A DNA stretch of 63,697 bases from Andreprevotia lacus DSM 23236 (GCF_900176275.1 NZ_FWXD01000023.1:1-63697); one strand, 5' to 3'. Counted from the stretch's first letter, positions 30,024 through 39,350 are shown. Translations and numbers: made by a program. Notes: a model not told the origin generated them from the sequence alone.

Positions 30024-30055
30024 CAACAAGGGCAGCCCGCGGGCTGCCCTTGTTG
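30024..30055. terminator. Perfect inverted repeat between PhoX-type gene and thiG
   Basis: A 15-bp stem (CAACAAGGGCAGCCC and its complement) with a GC loop between convergent genes, likely terminating both. The T tract is interrupted (TTGTTGTT). Confidence 0.8.
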
Positions 30056-30086
30056 TTCATGCTGCGCCGCGTTGTTGCGGCCTGCT

Positions 30087-30878
30087 TTACTTGGCGGCGA
30101 TCAGGCCCGCCAGCGGGCTGCTCGGGTCGCCGCTGTACAGCTTCTTGGGCATGCGGCCGGCCAGGAAGGCTTCGCGGCCGGCTTCCACGGCCAGCTTCAT
30201 CGCGTGCGCCATGCGGATCGGGTCGCGTGCGCCGGCAATGGCGGTGTTCATCAGTACGCCATCACAGCCCAGCTCCATGCCGATGGTGGCGTCGGATGCC
30301 GTGCCCACGCCGGCATCGACCAGCACCGGCACCTTGCTCTGTTCGATGATCAGGCGCAGGTTCCACGGGTTGAGGATGCCCATGCCCGAGCCGATCAGCG
30401 AGGCCAGCGGCATGATGGCGCAACAGCCGATCTGCTCCAGCTCACGCGCCACGATGGGGTCGTCCGAGGTGTACACCATCACGTCGAAGCCTTCCTTCAC
30501 CAGCACTTCGGCGGCTTTCAGCGTTTCGCGCACATTGGGGTAAAGCGTTTGCGGGTCGCCCAGCACCTCCAGCTTCACCAGCTTGTGGTCATCCAGCAGC
30601 TCGCGCGCCAGACGCAGCGTGCGGATGGCATCGTCAGCGCTATAGCAGCCGGCGGTATTGGGCAGGTAGGTGAACTCGCTTGGCGGCAGGTAATCGAGCA
30701 GGCTGGGTTCGCCAGCGGTCTGGCCGATGTTCACGCGGCGGATGGCCACGGTAACGATCTCGGCGCCCGATGCATCGATGGCGGCGCGGGTCTCGGCAAA
30801 ATCCTTGTACTTGCCGGTGCCGACCAAGAGGCGCGAGCCATAGGTTTTGCCGGCAATCTGGAACAGGTCTTGGGTCAT
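30087..30878 (-). CDS. thiG: Thiazole synthase ThiG
   Basis: Forms the thiazole phosphate moiety of thiamine from deoxyxylulose-5-phosphate, dehydroglycine and ThiS thiocarboxylate. The 263-aa TIM barrel shows [13 protein letters not shown], the catalytic Lys in [14 protein letters not shown], and [34 protein letters not shown]. The start is taken at 30878 ([10 protein letters not shown]); the frame stays open further. It follows thiS by 41 bp. Confidence 0.97.
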   Translation of the reverse strand: MTQDLFQIAGKTYGSRLLVGTGKYKDFAETRAAIDASGAEIVTVAIRRVNIGQTAGEPSLLDYLPPSEFTYLPNTAGCYSADDAIRTLRLARELLDDHKLVKLEVLGDPQTLYPNVRETLKAAEVLVKEGFDVMVYTSDDPIVARELEQIGCCAIMPLASLIGSGMGILNPWNLRLIIEQSKVPVLVDAGVGTASDATIGMELGCDGVLMNTAIAGARDPIRMAHAMKLAVEAGREAFLAGRMPKKLYSGDPSSPLAGLIAAK

Positions 30879-30919
30879 GATGGTGCTCGGGAAAACGGAA
30901 AGGGGAGGGATGGCGGCAA

Positions 30920-31123
30920 TCAACCGCCGCCGACGGCGACAACCAGCTCCAGCCTGTCACCATCGTTCAGTGTGGTTTCTGCGTGCAGGCGCTTGGGCAC
31001 GATCTCGCCGTTGAGTTCGACAGCGAAGCGCTTGCCGATCAGTTCAAGTGCTTCAGCAAGCTGCTGTACGGTCAGCGTGGCGGGGAACTGGCGTGGGGCG
31101 CCGTTGATGGAAAGCTCTATCAC
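30920..31123 (-). CDS. thiS: Sulfur carrier protein ThiS
   Basis: Ubiquitin-like sulfur carrier (67 aa) ending in the required Gly-Gly (VVAVGGG), which is activated and thiocarboxylated for thiazole synthesis. TVQQLAEAL and [10 protein letters not shown] are family stretches. First of the thiS-thiG pair. No TPP riboswitch core is visible in the 70 bp before it. Confidence 0.95.
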   Translation of the reverse strand: MIELSINGAPRQFPATLTVQQLAEALELIGKRFAVELNGEIVPKRLHAETTLNDGDRLELVVAVGGG

Positions 31124-31192
31124 GTTGCTGCTCGCATCCGGTTAATCGCGGCGATTTTATCACGCTGCTTTGCGGCGCAGCTTTGCCTTGCC

Positions 31193-33379
31193 TCAAGTCC
31201 GTGTGCGGTTGATGCGGTAGACGTTGGGCAGGCTGCGCAGGCCGCGCAGGATTTTGGCGAGGTGCTGGCGGTTGTTCACCTGCAGGGTGAACTGGATCTG
31301 CATGTAGCGTGCGTCATCGTCCTCCGGCTCTTGGGTCGAGACGGCGGCGATGTTGGCGTCGTGCTCGGCAATGGCGGCGGCGATGGTGGCGAGTGCCCCG
31401 CGTGCATTGTCGACCAGTACACGGATCGGTACGTCGAACAGGCGACTGACTTCCGGGTCCCATTCGACGTCGATCAGCTTGTCTGCATCGATACGGCCCT
31501 TGGACAGCACAGGACAGTCGTGCGTATGGATGATCAGGCCCTGGTCTTTCTTCACGAGGCCCAGAATCGGGTCACCCGGGATCGGGTTGCAGCAACGGGC
31601 AAACTGGATCGCCATGCCCTCGGTGCCACGGATGGTGACAGCAGGGCCCTTGCGCGTGGCAGGGGTTTCTTCTTGCCACAGCCCGGCCAGCTGGGCGAGG
31701 CGCTTGGCCACCATCACCGGCAGGCGCTTGCCCAGGCCGATTTCGGCCAGCACGTCGTCGCGGTTGCGCGCGCTGCTTTCCTTCAGGTAGCGCTCCCAGA
31801 TGTCGTCGACGGCAAAATCGGTGGCGAGGTGCAGGCTGGCGAAAGCGTTGTTGAGCAGTCGCTCGCCCAGCTGCACCGATTCGTCAAACCGCATGGTCTT
31901 GAGGAAGTGGCGGATATGCCCGCGCGCACGGCCGGTGGTGACAAAGGTCAGCCAGCTCGGGTTGGGCTTGGCGTGCGCGGCGGTAATGACCTCGACCTGA
32001 TCGCCGTTCTTCAGGTGATAGCGCAGCGGCACCAGTTCGTGGTTCACCTTGGCGGCGATGCAGCGGTTGCCGATATCGGTATGCACCGCATAGGCAAAGT
32101 CCACGCAGGTGGCGCCCTGCGGCAGGTTCAGGATCTTGCCCTTGGGCGTGAACACGTAAACCTGGTTGGGGAAGAGGTCGACCTTGATGTGTTCAAGGAA
32201 CTCTGCCGCGTCGCCCGATTCGGATTGCAGCTCCAGCAGGCTTTGCAGCCACTGGTGGGTTTTCTTCTGTACATCCGAGATGCTGTCGTCACCGCTCTTG
32301 TACATCCAGTGGCTGGCTACGCCCGCGTCGGCAATGCGATGCATGTCCTGCGTGCGGATCTGGATTTCGATCGGTGTGCCATAGGGGCCGAACAAGGTGG
32401 TGTGCAGGCTCTGGTAGCCATTCGACTTCGGAATGGCGATGTAATCCTTGAACTTGCCGGCAATGGGCTTATAGAGCGCGTGCAGCGCGCCCAAGGTCAG
32501 GTAGCAGGTGGACACGTCCTTGACGATGACACGGAAGGCATAAATGTCGAGGACTTCGGAAAAGCTCAGGTGTTTGTCCAGCATCTTGCGGTAGATGCTG
32601 TTGAGGTTTTTCTCGCGCCCCGATACATGTGCTTCGATATGCGCGTCGGCCAGCTTGTGCTTGATGCCGTCGAGGATTTTATTGACGACTTCACGGCGGT
32701 TGCCGCGCGCCGACTTGAGCGCCTTGGACAGCACGCTGTAACGGCGCGGGTGCAGGTACTTGAGCGACAGGTCGTCCAGTTCCTGATACACCGCGTTCAG
32801 GCCGATGCGATTGGCAATCGGCGCGTAGATGTCCATGGTTTCACGCGCGATGCGCTTTTGCTTGTCCGGCCGCATCGCATCCATGGTGCGCATATTGTGC
32901 AGCCGGTCTGCGAGCTTGACGATCATCACGCGCACATCGCGCGCCATGGCCAGCAGCATCTTGCGGAAATTCTCTGCCTGCGCTTCTTCCTTGCTCTGGA
33001 ATTCGAGCTTGTCGATCTTGCTCATGCCGTCGACCAGCTCGGCCACCGGCTTGCCGAACTTCTCGGTGATTTCCAGCTTGGAAACCCCGGTGTCTTCCAT
33101 CACATCGTGCAAGAGCGCGGCGGCCAGCGCCTGGGCGTCGAGGTGCCAGGCCGTCAGCAGGCTGGCGACAGCCAACGGGTGCGAGATATATGGCTCTCCC
33201 GACTGGCGCTTCTGGTCGCGGTGTGCAGCTTCGGAAAAAACGAAAGCCCGGGACAGCATGTCGCGATCCTCGGGCTTCAGGTATTGCGTCTCTTCGGTCA
33301 GGAAGAGGTTGGCCGCATCCAGCACATGCGGCGCCATGGCCGCAAGTTCGGGAACATCATGCGCAGCCAGTGCGGCCAT
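31193..33379 (-). CDS. spoT: Bifunctional (p)ppGpp synthase/hydrolase (SpoT-type)
   Basis: Controls the stringent-response alarmone. At 728 aa it has: HD hydrolase with SHPLAVASLL and LLHDVMEDT intact; RelA/SpoT synthetase with YAFRVIVKD, GYQSLHTTLFG and the catalytic EIQIRT; TGS (VYVFTPKGKI); and a C-terminal ACT domain. Intact HDxxED indicates hydrolase activity, so SpoT-type rather than RelA. It follows rpoZ by 11 bp, the conserved gmk-rpoZ-spoT order. Confidence 0.96.
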   Translation of the reverse strand: MAALAAHDVPELAAMAPHVLDAANLFLTEETQYLKPEDRDMLSRAFVFSEAAHRDQKRQSGEPYISHPLAVASLLTAWHLDAQALAAALLHDVMEDTGVSKLEITEKFGKPVAELVDGMSKIDKLEFQSKEEAQAENFRKMLLAMARDVRVMIVKLADRLHNMRTMDAMRPDKQKRIARETMDIYAPIANRIGLNAVYQELDDLSLKYLHPRRYSVLSKALKSARGNRREVVNKILDGIKHKLADAHIEAHVSGREKNLNSIYRKMLDKHLSFSEVLDIYAFRVIVKDVSTCYLTLGALHALYKPIAGKFKDYIAIPKSNGYQSLHTTLFGPYGTPIEIQIRTQDMHRIADAGVASHWMYKSGDDSISDVQKKTHQWLQSLLELQSESGDAAEFLEHIKVDLFPNQVYVFTPKGKILNLPQGATCVDFAYAVHTDIGNRCIAAKVNHELVPLRYHLKNGDQVEVITAAHAKPNPSWLTFVTTGRARGHIRHFLKTMRFDESVQLGERLLNNAFASLHLATDFAVDDIWERYLKESSARNRDDVLAEIGLGKRLPVMVAKRLAQLAGLWQEETPATRKGPAVTIRGTEGMAIQFARCCNPIPGDPILGLVKKDQGLIIHTHDCPVLSKGRIDADKLIDVEWDPEVSRLFDVPIRVLVDNARGALATIAAAIAEHDANIAAVSTQEPEDDDARYMQIQFTLQVNNRQHLAKILRGLRSLPNVYRINRTRT

Positions 33380-33390
33380 AACCGTGCTTC

Positions 33391-33597
33391 TTACGAGCGG
33401 CGGTTGAGCAGCTCGCGGCCGACCACGCCGGCGGCGACTTCGCGCAGTGCCAGTACGGTGGGCTTGTCGCGGCCCGGATGGTCAACCTGCGGGGTCGAGC
33501 CATTGGCCAGCTGGCGGGCGCGATAAGCGGCAGCCAGGGTCAGGTCGAAGCGGTTTTCGATATTGTGCAGGCAGTCTTCAACGGTAACGCGGGCCAT
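33391..33597 (-). CDS. rpoZ: RNA polymerase omega subunit
   Basis: Assembles beta' into RNA polymerase and forms part of the ppGpp site. The 68-aa product starts [19 protein letters not shown], the canonical opening. Start 33597 is preferred over ATG 33603 because GGAG is seven bases upstream of the former and one base from the latter. It lies between gmk and spoT; a terminator-like hairpin precedes it. Confidence 0.97.
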   Translation of the reverse strand: MARVTVEDCLHNIENRFDLTLAAAYRARQLANGSTPQVDHPGRDKPTVLALREVAAGVVGRELLNRRS

Positions 33598-33608
33598 CTT
33601 CATTCTCC

Positions 33609-33634
33609 AAAAACAGCGCCGCCCGCAGGCGGCG
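33609..33634 (-). terminator. Terminator-like hairpin between gmk and rpoZ
   Basis: On the minus strand CGCCGCC/GGCGGCG with a TGCG loop is followed by CTGTTTTT, which runs into the rpoZ ribosome binding site. It may attenuate read-through from gmk into rpoZ-spoT. Confidence 0.6.
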
Positions 33635-33667
33635 AAAAACGTATTTTAACAGAGCTGGCGTTTTGCT

Positions 33668-34282
33668 TCAGCCCTTGAGGCTGGCAATCAGATCAACGTG
33701 GCGCGCGCTCTGGCGCGGCAGCTTCAGGCGCTCGGCCCGCACGATGCTCACGATGTCGCGCACGGCTTCGTCGATATGCTCGTTGACGATCACATAGTCG
33801 AATTCATCGACGTGGCTGATTTCTTCGCGCGCGGCGGCCATGCGGCGGGCGATGATTTCCTCGCTGTCCTTGCCGCGGTTGCGCAAGCGGGTTTCCAGTA
33901 CATCCACCGACGGCGGCAGCACGAACAGGCCGATCGAATCAGGGAACAGGCGGCGCACCTGCTGCGCGCCCTGCCAGTCGATTTCCAGCAGGATGTCGCG
34001 GCCGTTCTCGATCACCTGGTTGATCCAGGTTTGCGAGGTGCCATAGTAGTTGCCATAGACCTCGGCGTGTTCAAGCAGCTCGCCGGCATTGATCATGCTC
34101 TCGAATTGAGCGCGCTCGACAAAGTGGTAGTCCTTGCCGTTCACCTCGCCGGCCCGGGGCGCACGCGTGGTAAACGAGATCGACAGTTGTACATTCTGGT
34201 CGGCCGCAAGCAGCGCTGCGACCAGGGTCGTCTTGCCGGCGCCGGACGGCGCGGTGACCACGAATACATTACCTTTGGCCAT
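33668..34282 (-). CDS. gmk: Guanylate kinase
   Basis: Phosphorylates GMP to GDP. The 204-aa product has the P-loop VVTAPSGAGKTTLVAAL, the GMP-binding SISFTTRAPRAGEVNGKDYHF, and the lid region RNRGKDSEEIIARRMA. It starts the gmk-rpoZ-spoT block. Its usual upstream neighbour yicC lies 2.1 kb away, separated by the flagellin gene. Confidence 0.98.
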   Translation of the reverse strand: MAKGNVFVVTAPSGAGKTTLVAALLAADQNVQLSISFTTRAPRAGEVNGKDYHFVERAQFESMINAGELLEHAEVYGNYYGTSQTWINQVIENGRDILLEIDWQGAQQVRRLFPDSIGLFVLPPSVDVLETRLRNRGKDSEEIIARRMAAAREEISHVDEFDYVIVNEHIDEAVRDIVSIVRAERLKLPRQSARHVDLIASLKG

Positions 34283-34342
34283 GCGTGAAAACTCGTAGGA
34301 AAACTAAGGCAGGTTAGCACATTCGGTGCGGGCTGGCGCACG

Positions 34343-34373
34343 AAAAAAAAGGGACGGCGAACCGTCCCTTTTT
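34343..34373 (-). terminator. Terminator after fliC
   Basis: On the minus strand: A5, GGGACGG/CCGTCCC stem, then T8. Strong intrinsic terminator 17 bp after the fliC stop. Confidence 0.92.
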
Positions 34374-34389
34374 GTTGCCATCGCCATAC

Positions 34390-36018
34390 TTATTTGAGTA
34401 GCGACAGCACCTGCTGCGGCAGCTGGTTGGCTTGCGCCAGCATCGCCGTACCGGCCTGTTGCAGAATTTGCGAACGGGTTAGGTTGGCGGTTTCCTGCGC
34501 GAAGTCGGTGTCCTGGATGCGGCTGCGTGCGGCACTCAGGTTCTCGGACGTGGTGGCCAGGTTCGAGATGGTGGCCGAGAAGCGGCTTTGCAGGGCACCG
34601 AACTTGGCGCGCTGGTCGTTGATCAGGGTCAGCGCATCGTCGACCACGCGCAGCGCCTGGGTGGCGCCTTCCACGGTCGAGACATCCAGCTTTTCTACCG
34701 TCTTCAGGTCGGCCTGGTAGGACACGCCCGAGCCGAACACCGTGCCGCTGGCCGAGGTGGCAGGGGGGTTGGCACCGGTATAGAACACGCCGGAGCCGAA
34801 GGCCGCACCGCTGGTGGTCAGCGCATACGAGGTGGACGAATTCAGCACCACCTGGCCAGCGAAGTAGGCCGCACCGGTCGCGCCTGCGGTAAAGACCGAG
34901 CCGCTGGCAAGGCGTTGCGACGAGCCGTTCGAGGTGGCCGGGTCGTAGTTCCACTCGGTCACTGCGCCGCCAAAGCCGCTGGAGATGCCGCTGGCCGAGC
35001 TCAGCACGATATTCTGGCCGTCGTCCGCGGTCAGCTTCACGCCGTAGGTGGTGGTGCCCGCCGTATCCTGGAATACCTGCACCTGCGCGGTAACGCCGGT
35101 GGACGACGACTTGGCGTTGAACGCGGTGACGGCCTGCTGGTATTCGTCCGCTTCGATGATGCCGTTGCTGTTGGCGTCTGCAATGTTGAACGTGACCGAC
35201 TGGAAGGTGTTGCTCTTGGAGGCAACCGCCAGCGTGTAGGCACCGGAACCCATGGTCAGTACCGTCTCGGTGCGGGCCGAAGCCTTGACGCCGGTATTGG
35301 CCTGATTGATCTTGGCGGCAATGTCGCTGGCCATGTCGGTGTTGTTCACCGAAATGCTCACACCATTGATGCTGAAGGTGCCCGAGCTGGTTACAGCCAC
35401 GCCGGCGCCATTGACCGCACCAGTGGCGCCGGGGGCGAAAGCAACGCCCGAGGTCACCAGATTGCTGATCGCCAGCGCACCGGTGCCGTTGCCGTCACCG
35501 ATCTGATAGGTGCCGTACTGGTTGGTGCGCAGATTGGCCGTGGTGGCGGTGATGGTTTCGTTCGCATTCGCGCCGACCTGATAGATGGCAGCGGTGAACG
35601 TGCCATCGAACAGCTTCTGGCCGTTGAACTGCGTGGTTTGCGCAAAACGGTCCAGCTCGGATGTGAGCTGCGACACTTCCGAATTGATCGCTGCGCGGTC
35701 GCTGGTCGAGTTGGTGGCGTTGCCCGATTGCACGGCCAGTTCGCGGATGCGCTGCAGGATGTCGGTCATCTGGCCGAGTGCGCCTTCGCCGGTCTGCGAC
35801 AGCGAGATGCCGTCGTTGGCGTTGCGCTCGGCCTGATTGGAACCGCGAATCTGCGAGGTCATGCGCTGGGAAATGGCCAGCCCGGCAGCATCGTCCTTGG
35901 CGCTGTTGATGCGCAAACCCGAGGACAGCCGCTGCAGCGAGGTATTCAGGCTGTCCTGCGATTTGTTCAGGTTATGCTGCGCATTCAGCGACGGTATGTT
36001 CGTGTTAATGACTTGCAT
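34390..36018 (-). CDS. fliC: Flagellin FliC with EF-hand-like loop in variable domain
   Basis: Main filament subunit, 542 aa. The N-terminal D0/D1 (1-165: [40 protein letters not shown]) and C-terminal D1/D0 (435-542, ending [12 protein letters not shown]) are classical. The variable middle (about 170-435) is Gly/Ala/Ser/Thr-rich and includes residues 281-293 [13 protein letters not shown], a full EF-hand loop pattern. GGGA lies about eight bases before the ATG. A consensus sigma-54 promoter sits about 130 bp upstream. The gene stands alone between gmk and yicC; fliD is far away. Confidence 0.97.
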   Translation of the reverse strand: MQVINTNIPSLNAQHNLNKSQDSLNTSLQRLSSGLRINSAKDDAAGLAISQRMTSQIRGSNQAERNANDGISLSQTGEGALGQMTDILQRIRELAVQSGNATNSTSDRAAINSEVSQLTSELDRFAQTTQFNGQKLFDGTFTAAIYQVGANANETITATTANLRTNQYGTYQIGDGNGTGALAISNLVTSGVAFAPGATGAVNGAGVAVTSSGTFSINGVSISVNNTDMASDIAAKINQANTGVKASARTETVLTMGSGAYTLAVASKSNTFQSVTFNIADANSNGIIEADEYQQAVTAFNAKSSSTGVTAQVQVFQDTAGTTTYGVKLTADDGQNIVLSSASGISSGFGGAVTEWNYDPATSNGSSQRLASGSVFTAGATGAAYFAGQVVLNSSTSYALTTSGAAFGSGVFYTGANPPATSASGTVFGSGVSYQADLKTVEKLDVSTVEGATQALRVVDDALTLINDQRAKFGALQSRFSATISNLATTSENLSAARSRIQDTDFAQETANLTRSQILQQAGTAMLAQANQLPQQVLSLLK

Positions 36019-36146
36019 CTCAATGTCCCTTTCGAGATTGGCGGCACGACGTGTCGATCGAAAGCCGACTTGCTGGGGGTCGTGCAGCCCTAGTCAGGTT
36101 AAAAGGGCGCATCGATATGGGTGACGCCCCGGCTGACTACGCATGA

Positions 36147-36162
36147 AGCAATCCGCGTGCCA
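36147..36162 (-). promoter_or_regulatory. Sigma-54 promoter upstream of fliC
   Basis: On the minus strand TGGCACG-N4-TTGCT matches the sigma-54 consensus at every conserved base (GG at -24, GC at -12). Transcription would start near 36136, giving a leader of about 118 nt before fliC. It implies control by a sigma-54 enhancer-binding flagellar regulator. Confidence 0.85.
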
Positions 36163-36349
36163 AGCTTTCAAGCCAGTATTCAGGCGGGCTGCGGGCCGAT
36201 GAACGGTCAAAAATAGGGACATGGGCCGGGCAGGCCGGCAAAGCTTGCCGCTGTCATGTTGTCAGTTTGGCGGGCTTTGCCGGTTGAACGGTGAGACTTG
36301 CCGCTACTGCGGTGTGGCTGTGGCAACATCATGCGCAAGCCGGCGGCAG
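36163..36349. other. Non-coding region upstream of the fliC promoter
   Basis: No gene is apparent. It contains a near-palindrome CGGCAAAGCTTGCCG at 36236-36250, roughly 85 bp upstream of the sigma-54 promoter, a plausible distance for an enhancer site, and other GCCGG-rich inverted repeats. No known activator site was recognised. Confidence 0.4.
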
Positions 36350-36384
36350 GGCAGAAAAGACAAGAACCCGGACTGGCCGGGTTC
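36350..36384 (-). terminator. Terminator after yicC
   Basis: On the minus strand GAACCCGG/CCGGGTTC with a five-base loop, followed by TTGTCTTTTC. Moderate intrinsic terminator, 46 bp past the yicC stop. Confidence 0.65.
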
Positions 36385-36429
36385 CTGGTCGCAGGGCATC
36401 TGCTGCGATGAATACAAGAGGGCGGACGC

Positions 36430-37296
36430 TTACTCGATATTCTGGATCTGCTCGCGCATCTGCTCGATCAGCACTTTGAGCTCGATCGAGGCGCGGGTGT
36501 TTTCCACCGCAGCAGCCTTGGACCCCAGTGTGTTGGCCTCGCGGTTCAGTTCCTGCATCAGGAAATCCAGCCGTTTGCCATTGGCGCCACCCTTCTTGAG
36601 GATGCGGCGTACTTCGTCCAGGTGCGTGGACAAGCGGGACAGCTCCTCATCCACATCGATCTTCTGTGCAAACAACACGATTTCCTGGCGGATGCGCTCG
36701 TCATCGAGGCTGCCCAGTGCTTCGAGCAGGCGTGTCTTGAGCTTTGCTTCGTGATCGGCCACCAGTTGTGGAATGCGCGGCTTCACTTCTTCGACGATGG
36801 CTTCCATGCCGGCGACCCGCTCCAGCAGGTGGGCCTTGAGCTTTTCGCCCTCGCGGGCGCGGCTGGCGTTGAATTCTTCCAGTGCGTTGTCCAGCAGCAA
36901 CATGGCGGTGTGGGCCAGCGTGTCGCCCAGCGGGGCCTCCTGATTGATCACCCCTGGCCAGCGCAGCGCCTCGCCCAGCGACAGTGGCTTGCCATCCGGC
37001 ACATACTGTTGCGCCGCTGCTGCGACTGCCAGCAGCTCTTGCAGCAGCGAGGCATTCAATTCCAGCTTGCCGGCCACGCCGGCTTGCGCATTGAAATTGA
37101 CCCGGCATTCGAGCTTGCCCCGGCTGACCTTGTCGCCGATGCGCTCGCGGATCTGGCCTTCCAGTGCGCGCAATTCCTCGGGCAGGCGCAGGGTGAGGTC
37201 GAGAAAGCGCTGGTTGACCGCGCGCAGTTCGACGCTGAGCGTGCCGCCGGCCATGGCCTGCTGGGCAATGGCATAGCCTGTCATGCTATGGATCAT
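36430..37296 (-). CDS. yicC: YicC family endoribonuclease
   Basis: A 288-aa cytoplasmic protein beginning MIHSMTGYA, with LRAVNQRFLDLTLRLPEELRALEGQIRERI and a C-terminal DUF1732 segment (GKRLDFLMQELNREANTLGSKA). YicC proteins act as RNases affecting RNA turnover. It normally neighbours gmk; here fliC intervenes. It is divergent from the protein kinase gene. Confidence 0.95.
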   Translation of the reverse strand: MIHSMTGYAIAQQAMAGGTLSVELRAVNQRFLDLTLRLPEELRALEGQIRERIGDKVSRGKLECRVNFNAQAGVAGKLELNASLLQELLAVAAAAQQYVPDGKPLSLGEALRWPGVINQEAPLGDTLAHTAMLLLDNALEEFNASRAREGEKLKAHLLERVAGMEAIVEEVKPRIPQLVADHEAKLKTRLLEALGSLDDERIRQEIVLFAQKIDVDEELSRLSTHLDEVRRILKKGGANGKRLDFLMQELNREANTLGSKAAAVENTRASIELKVLIEQMREQIQNIE

Positions 37297-37393
37297 GAAT
37301 GAAGTGCTCCACAGTGCGCGCCTTTACTTTCAACCGGCAGGCACCGACAATGTTTTCAATAAAGCGCCGAGTATAACGGCAAGCCACTGAAGA

Positions 37394-38362
37394 ATGCCGA
37401 CACCCAGCAATCAGCCGCTACCGCGCGGATTCCAGCTATTGAATTACACCATCGCCAAGCTGTTGTCTGCTGGCGGGTTTTCCATCGTCTATCTCGCGCA
37501 CGACGAGAACGACTACCCGGTGGCGATCAAGGAGTATCTGCCCAATTCGCTGGCGCTGCGCAAAGAGGGCGAGAAGGTTGCCGCCAGCAGCGATGAGAAC
37601 CTTGCCTTGTTCCGGCATGGTCTGAAGTGTTTCTTTGAAGAAGGCAAGACGCTGGCGCATATCCAGCACCCCAATATCGTGCGCGTGCTCAATTTCTTCC
37701 GCGCCAACGATACCGTCTACATGGTGATGGAATACGAGCGTGGCCGGACCTTGCAAAAGGAAATCCAGCTCAAGCACGGGCGCGAAGGGGTCGAGGAAAA
37801 GCTGATCCGCCACGTGTTCTATCATTTGCTGAACGGCTTGCGCGAAGTGCACCTGAACAAGCTGCTGCACCTCGACATCAAGCCGGCCAACATCTATATC
37901 CGCAAGGAAGGCTCGCCGGTATTGCTCGACTTTGGCTCGGCCCGCCAGACGCTGACGCAAGAGCACAACCGCCTCACGCCGATGTATACGCCGGGCTTTG
38001 CAGCGGCCGAGCAATACAACAAGAAGGAAACGCTGGGGCCGTGGACGGATATCTATGGTATCGGCGCATCGATGTTTGCCTGCATCACCGGCACTGCGCC
38101 GCAACCGGCCGACCAGCGCCAGAAGGAAGACAAGCTGTTCGACTTGCGCGACCGCTATGGTGATCGCTACTCGCCGGAATTGCTCGACCTGATCTGGCAG
38201 TGCCTGCTGCTTGATCCCACCCAGCGGCCGCAAAGCGTGCCGCAGGTGCAGAAGTCCTTGCTGGAACCGGCATCGCCGCCGGCCAAGAAACCGGGCCTGG
38301 TGCGCACGCTCAAGCGCACCTGGCAAAACCTGACCGCGCGTGCCGCGCCGCCTTCACAATAA
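37394..38362 (+). CDS. Ser/Thr protein kinase
   Basis: Soluble Hanks-type kinase, 322 aa. The Gly-rich loop LSAGGFSIVY, ATP Lys46 in VAIKEYLP, catalytic loop H159-L-D-I-K-P-A-N (HLD in place of HRD), DFG at 179-181, and activation segment TPGFAAAEQY are visible. The HLD variant suggests activation without the usual loop-phosphate/Arg contact. There is no transmembrane or sensor domain. It is seven bases ahead of a PP2C phosphatase, its probable antagonist. Targets unknown. Confidence 0.94.
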   Translation: MPTPSNQPLPRGFQLLNYTIAKLLSAGGFSIVYLAHDENDYPVAIKEYLPNSLALRKEGEKVAASSDENLALFRHGLKCFFEEGKTLAHIQHPNIVRVLNFFRANDTVYMVMEYERGRTLQKEIQLKHGREGVEEKLIRHVFYHLLNGLREVHLNKLLHLDIKPANIYIRKEGSPVLLDFGSARQTLTQEHNRLTPMYTPGFAAAEQYNKKETLGPWTDIYGIGASMFACITGTAPQPADQRQKEDKLFDLRDRYGDRYSPELLDLIWQCLLLDPTQRPQSVPQVQKSLLEPASPPAKKPGLVRTLKRTWQNLTARAAPPSQ

Positions 38363-38369
38363 AAAGACG

Positions 38370-39278
38370 ATGAAATTTACCGTTTACCAGGACAGCCGCA
38401 CCGGCGGCCGCAAATACAATCAGGACAGGGTCGGCTATTCGTACAGCCGCAACGCGCTGCTGCTGATCGTCGCCGACGGCATGGGCGGGCATCTGCATGG
38501 CGAGGTGGCGGCGCAGATTGCCGTCGAACTGGTGATCGACCAGTTCCAGAAAAAGGCGCTGCCGGCGCTGGATGACCCGCAGCGCTTTCTGCTCGACGCT
38601 TTTCAGCGCGCGCACGAGGCGATTTACCACTACGCTGCCAACCACCAGTTGCTGGAGATTCCGCGCACCACTTGCGTGGCTGCCATCGTGCAGGACGGCG
38701 TGGGCTACTGGACGCACACCGGCGATTCGCGCCTCTATCTGATCCGTGGCGGCCGCATCCTGCGCCAGACGCGCGATCACTCCAAGGTACGCAAGCTGGT
38801 CGAGGAGGGCAAGATCACCCCGGCCGAGGCGCTGGTGCACCCCGAGCGCAACAAGATTTACTCCTGCCTCGGTGGTGCGTTTCCGCCCGAGATCGATATT
38901 GGCGGCCGCATCACGCTGAGCGATGGTGATACCTTGCTGCTGTGCACCGATGGCTTCTGGGGGCCGCTGGACGAAGGCGACATGACGCACTTTCTCGGCG
39001 CCTTCCCGGTGTTGTTTGCCATTCCGCAGCTGATGGACCGGGCGGAGCTGGCTGGCGGCAAGTTCGGCGACAATCTGACCGCACTGGGCATCAACTGGCA
39101 CGACGATGCCCAGGAAACCGACGACGACAGCGTCGTTTCAACCCAGCGGCTGGACCAGAACACCATTACCACGCACGTCGACCCGATTGATGCCAAGGCC
39201 GCGGCCGATTTCACCGAGGACGACATCGAGAAGGCGATTGCCGAAATACAGGCCGCCATCTCGAAGTATTCCAAGTAA
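38370..39278 (+). CDS. PP2C-type Ser/Thr protein phosphatase
   Basis: Metal-dependent phosphatase, 302 aa, predicted to reverse the neighbouring kinase. Motifs are RKYNQDRVG, LLIVADGMGGHLHGEVAA (metal Asp and Gly), HTGDSRLYLIRGG, and GDNLTAL near residue 230. A ~70-residue acidic tail follows the catalytic core. Start 38370 (MKFTVYQ) fits the PP2C N-terminus better than the longer frame. Confidence 0.94.
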   Translation: MKFTVYQDSRTGGRKYNQDRVGYSYSRNALLLIVADGMGGHLHGEVAAQIAVELVIDQFQKKALPALDDPQRFLLDAFQRAHEAIYHYAANHQLLEIPRTTCVAAIVQDGVGYWTHTGDSRLYLIRGGRILRQTRDHSKVRKLVEEGKITPAEALVHPERNKIYSCLGGAFPPEIDIGGRITLSDGDTLLLCTDGFWGPLDEGDMTHFLGAFPVLFAIPQLMDRAELAGGKFGDNLTALGINWHDDAQETDDDSVVSTQRLDQNTITTHVDPIDAKAAADFTEDDIEKAIAEIQAAISKYSK

Positions 39279-39350
39279 TCACGTCGCCATTGCGCGGGTA
39301 AAGGGAGCGGGCCGGTTATAATCGGCCCTAACCCTTTTCAGGATGCCGCC

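Noticed and set aside
31124..31192. TPP riboswitch upstream of thiS-thiG
   Set aside because: Only about 70 bp are available and neither the CTGAGA nor the conserved GAT core is present.
30983..33526. 847-codon frame antisense to spoT
   Set aside because: The spoT product is intact and family-typical; the antisense frame has no recognisable protein features.
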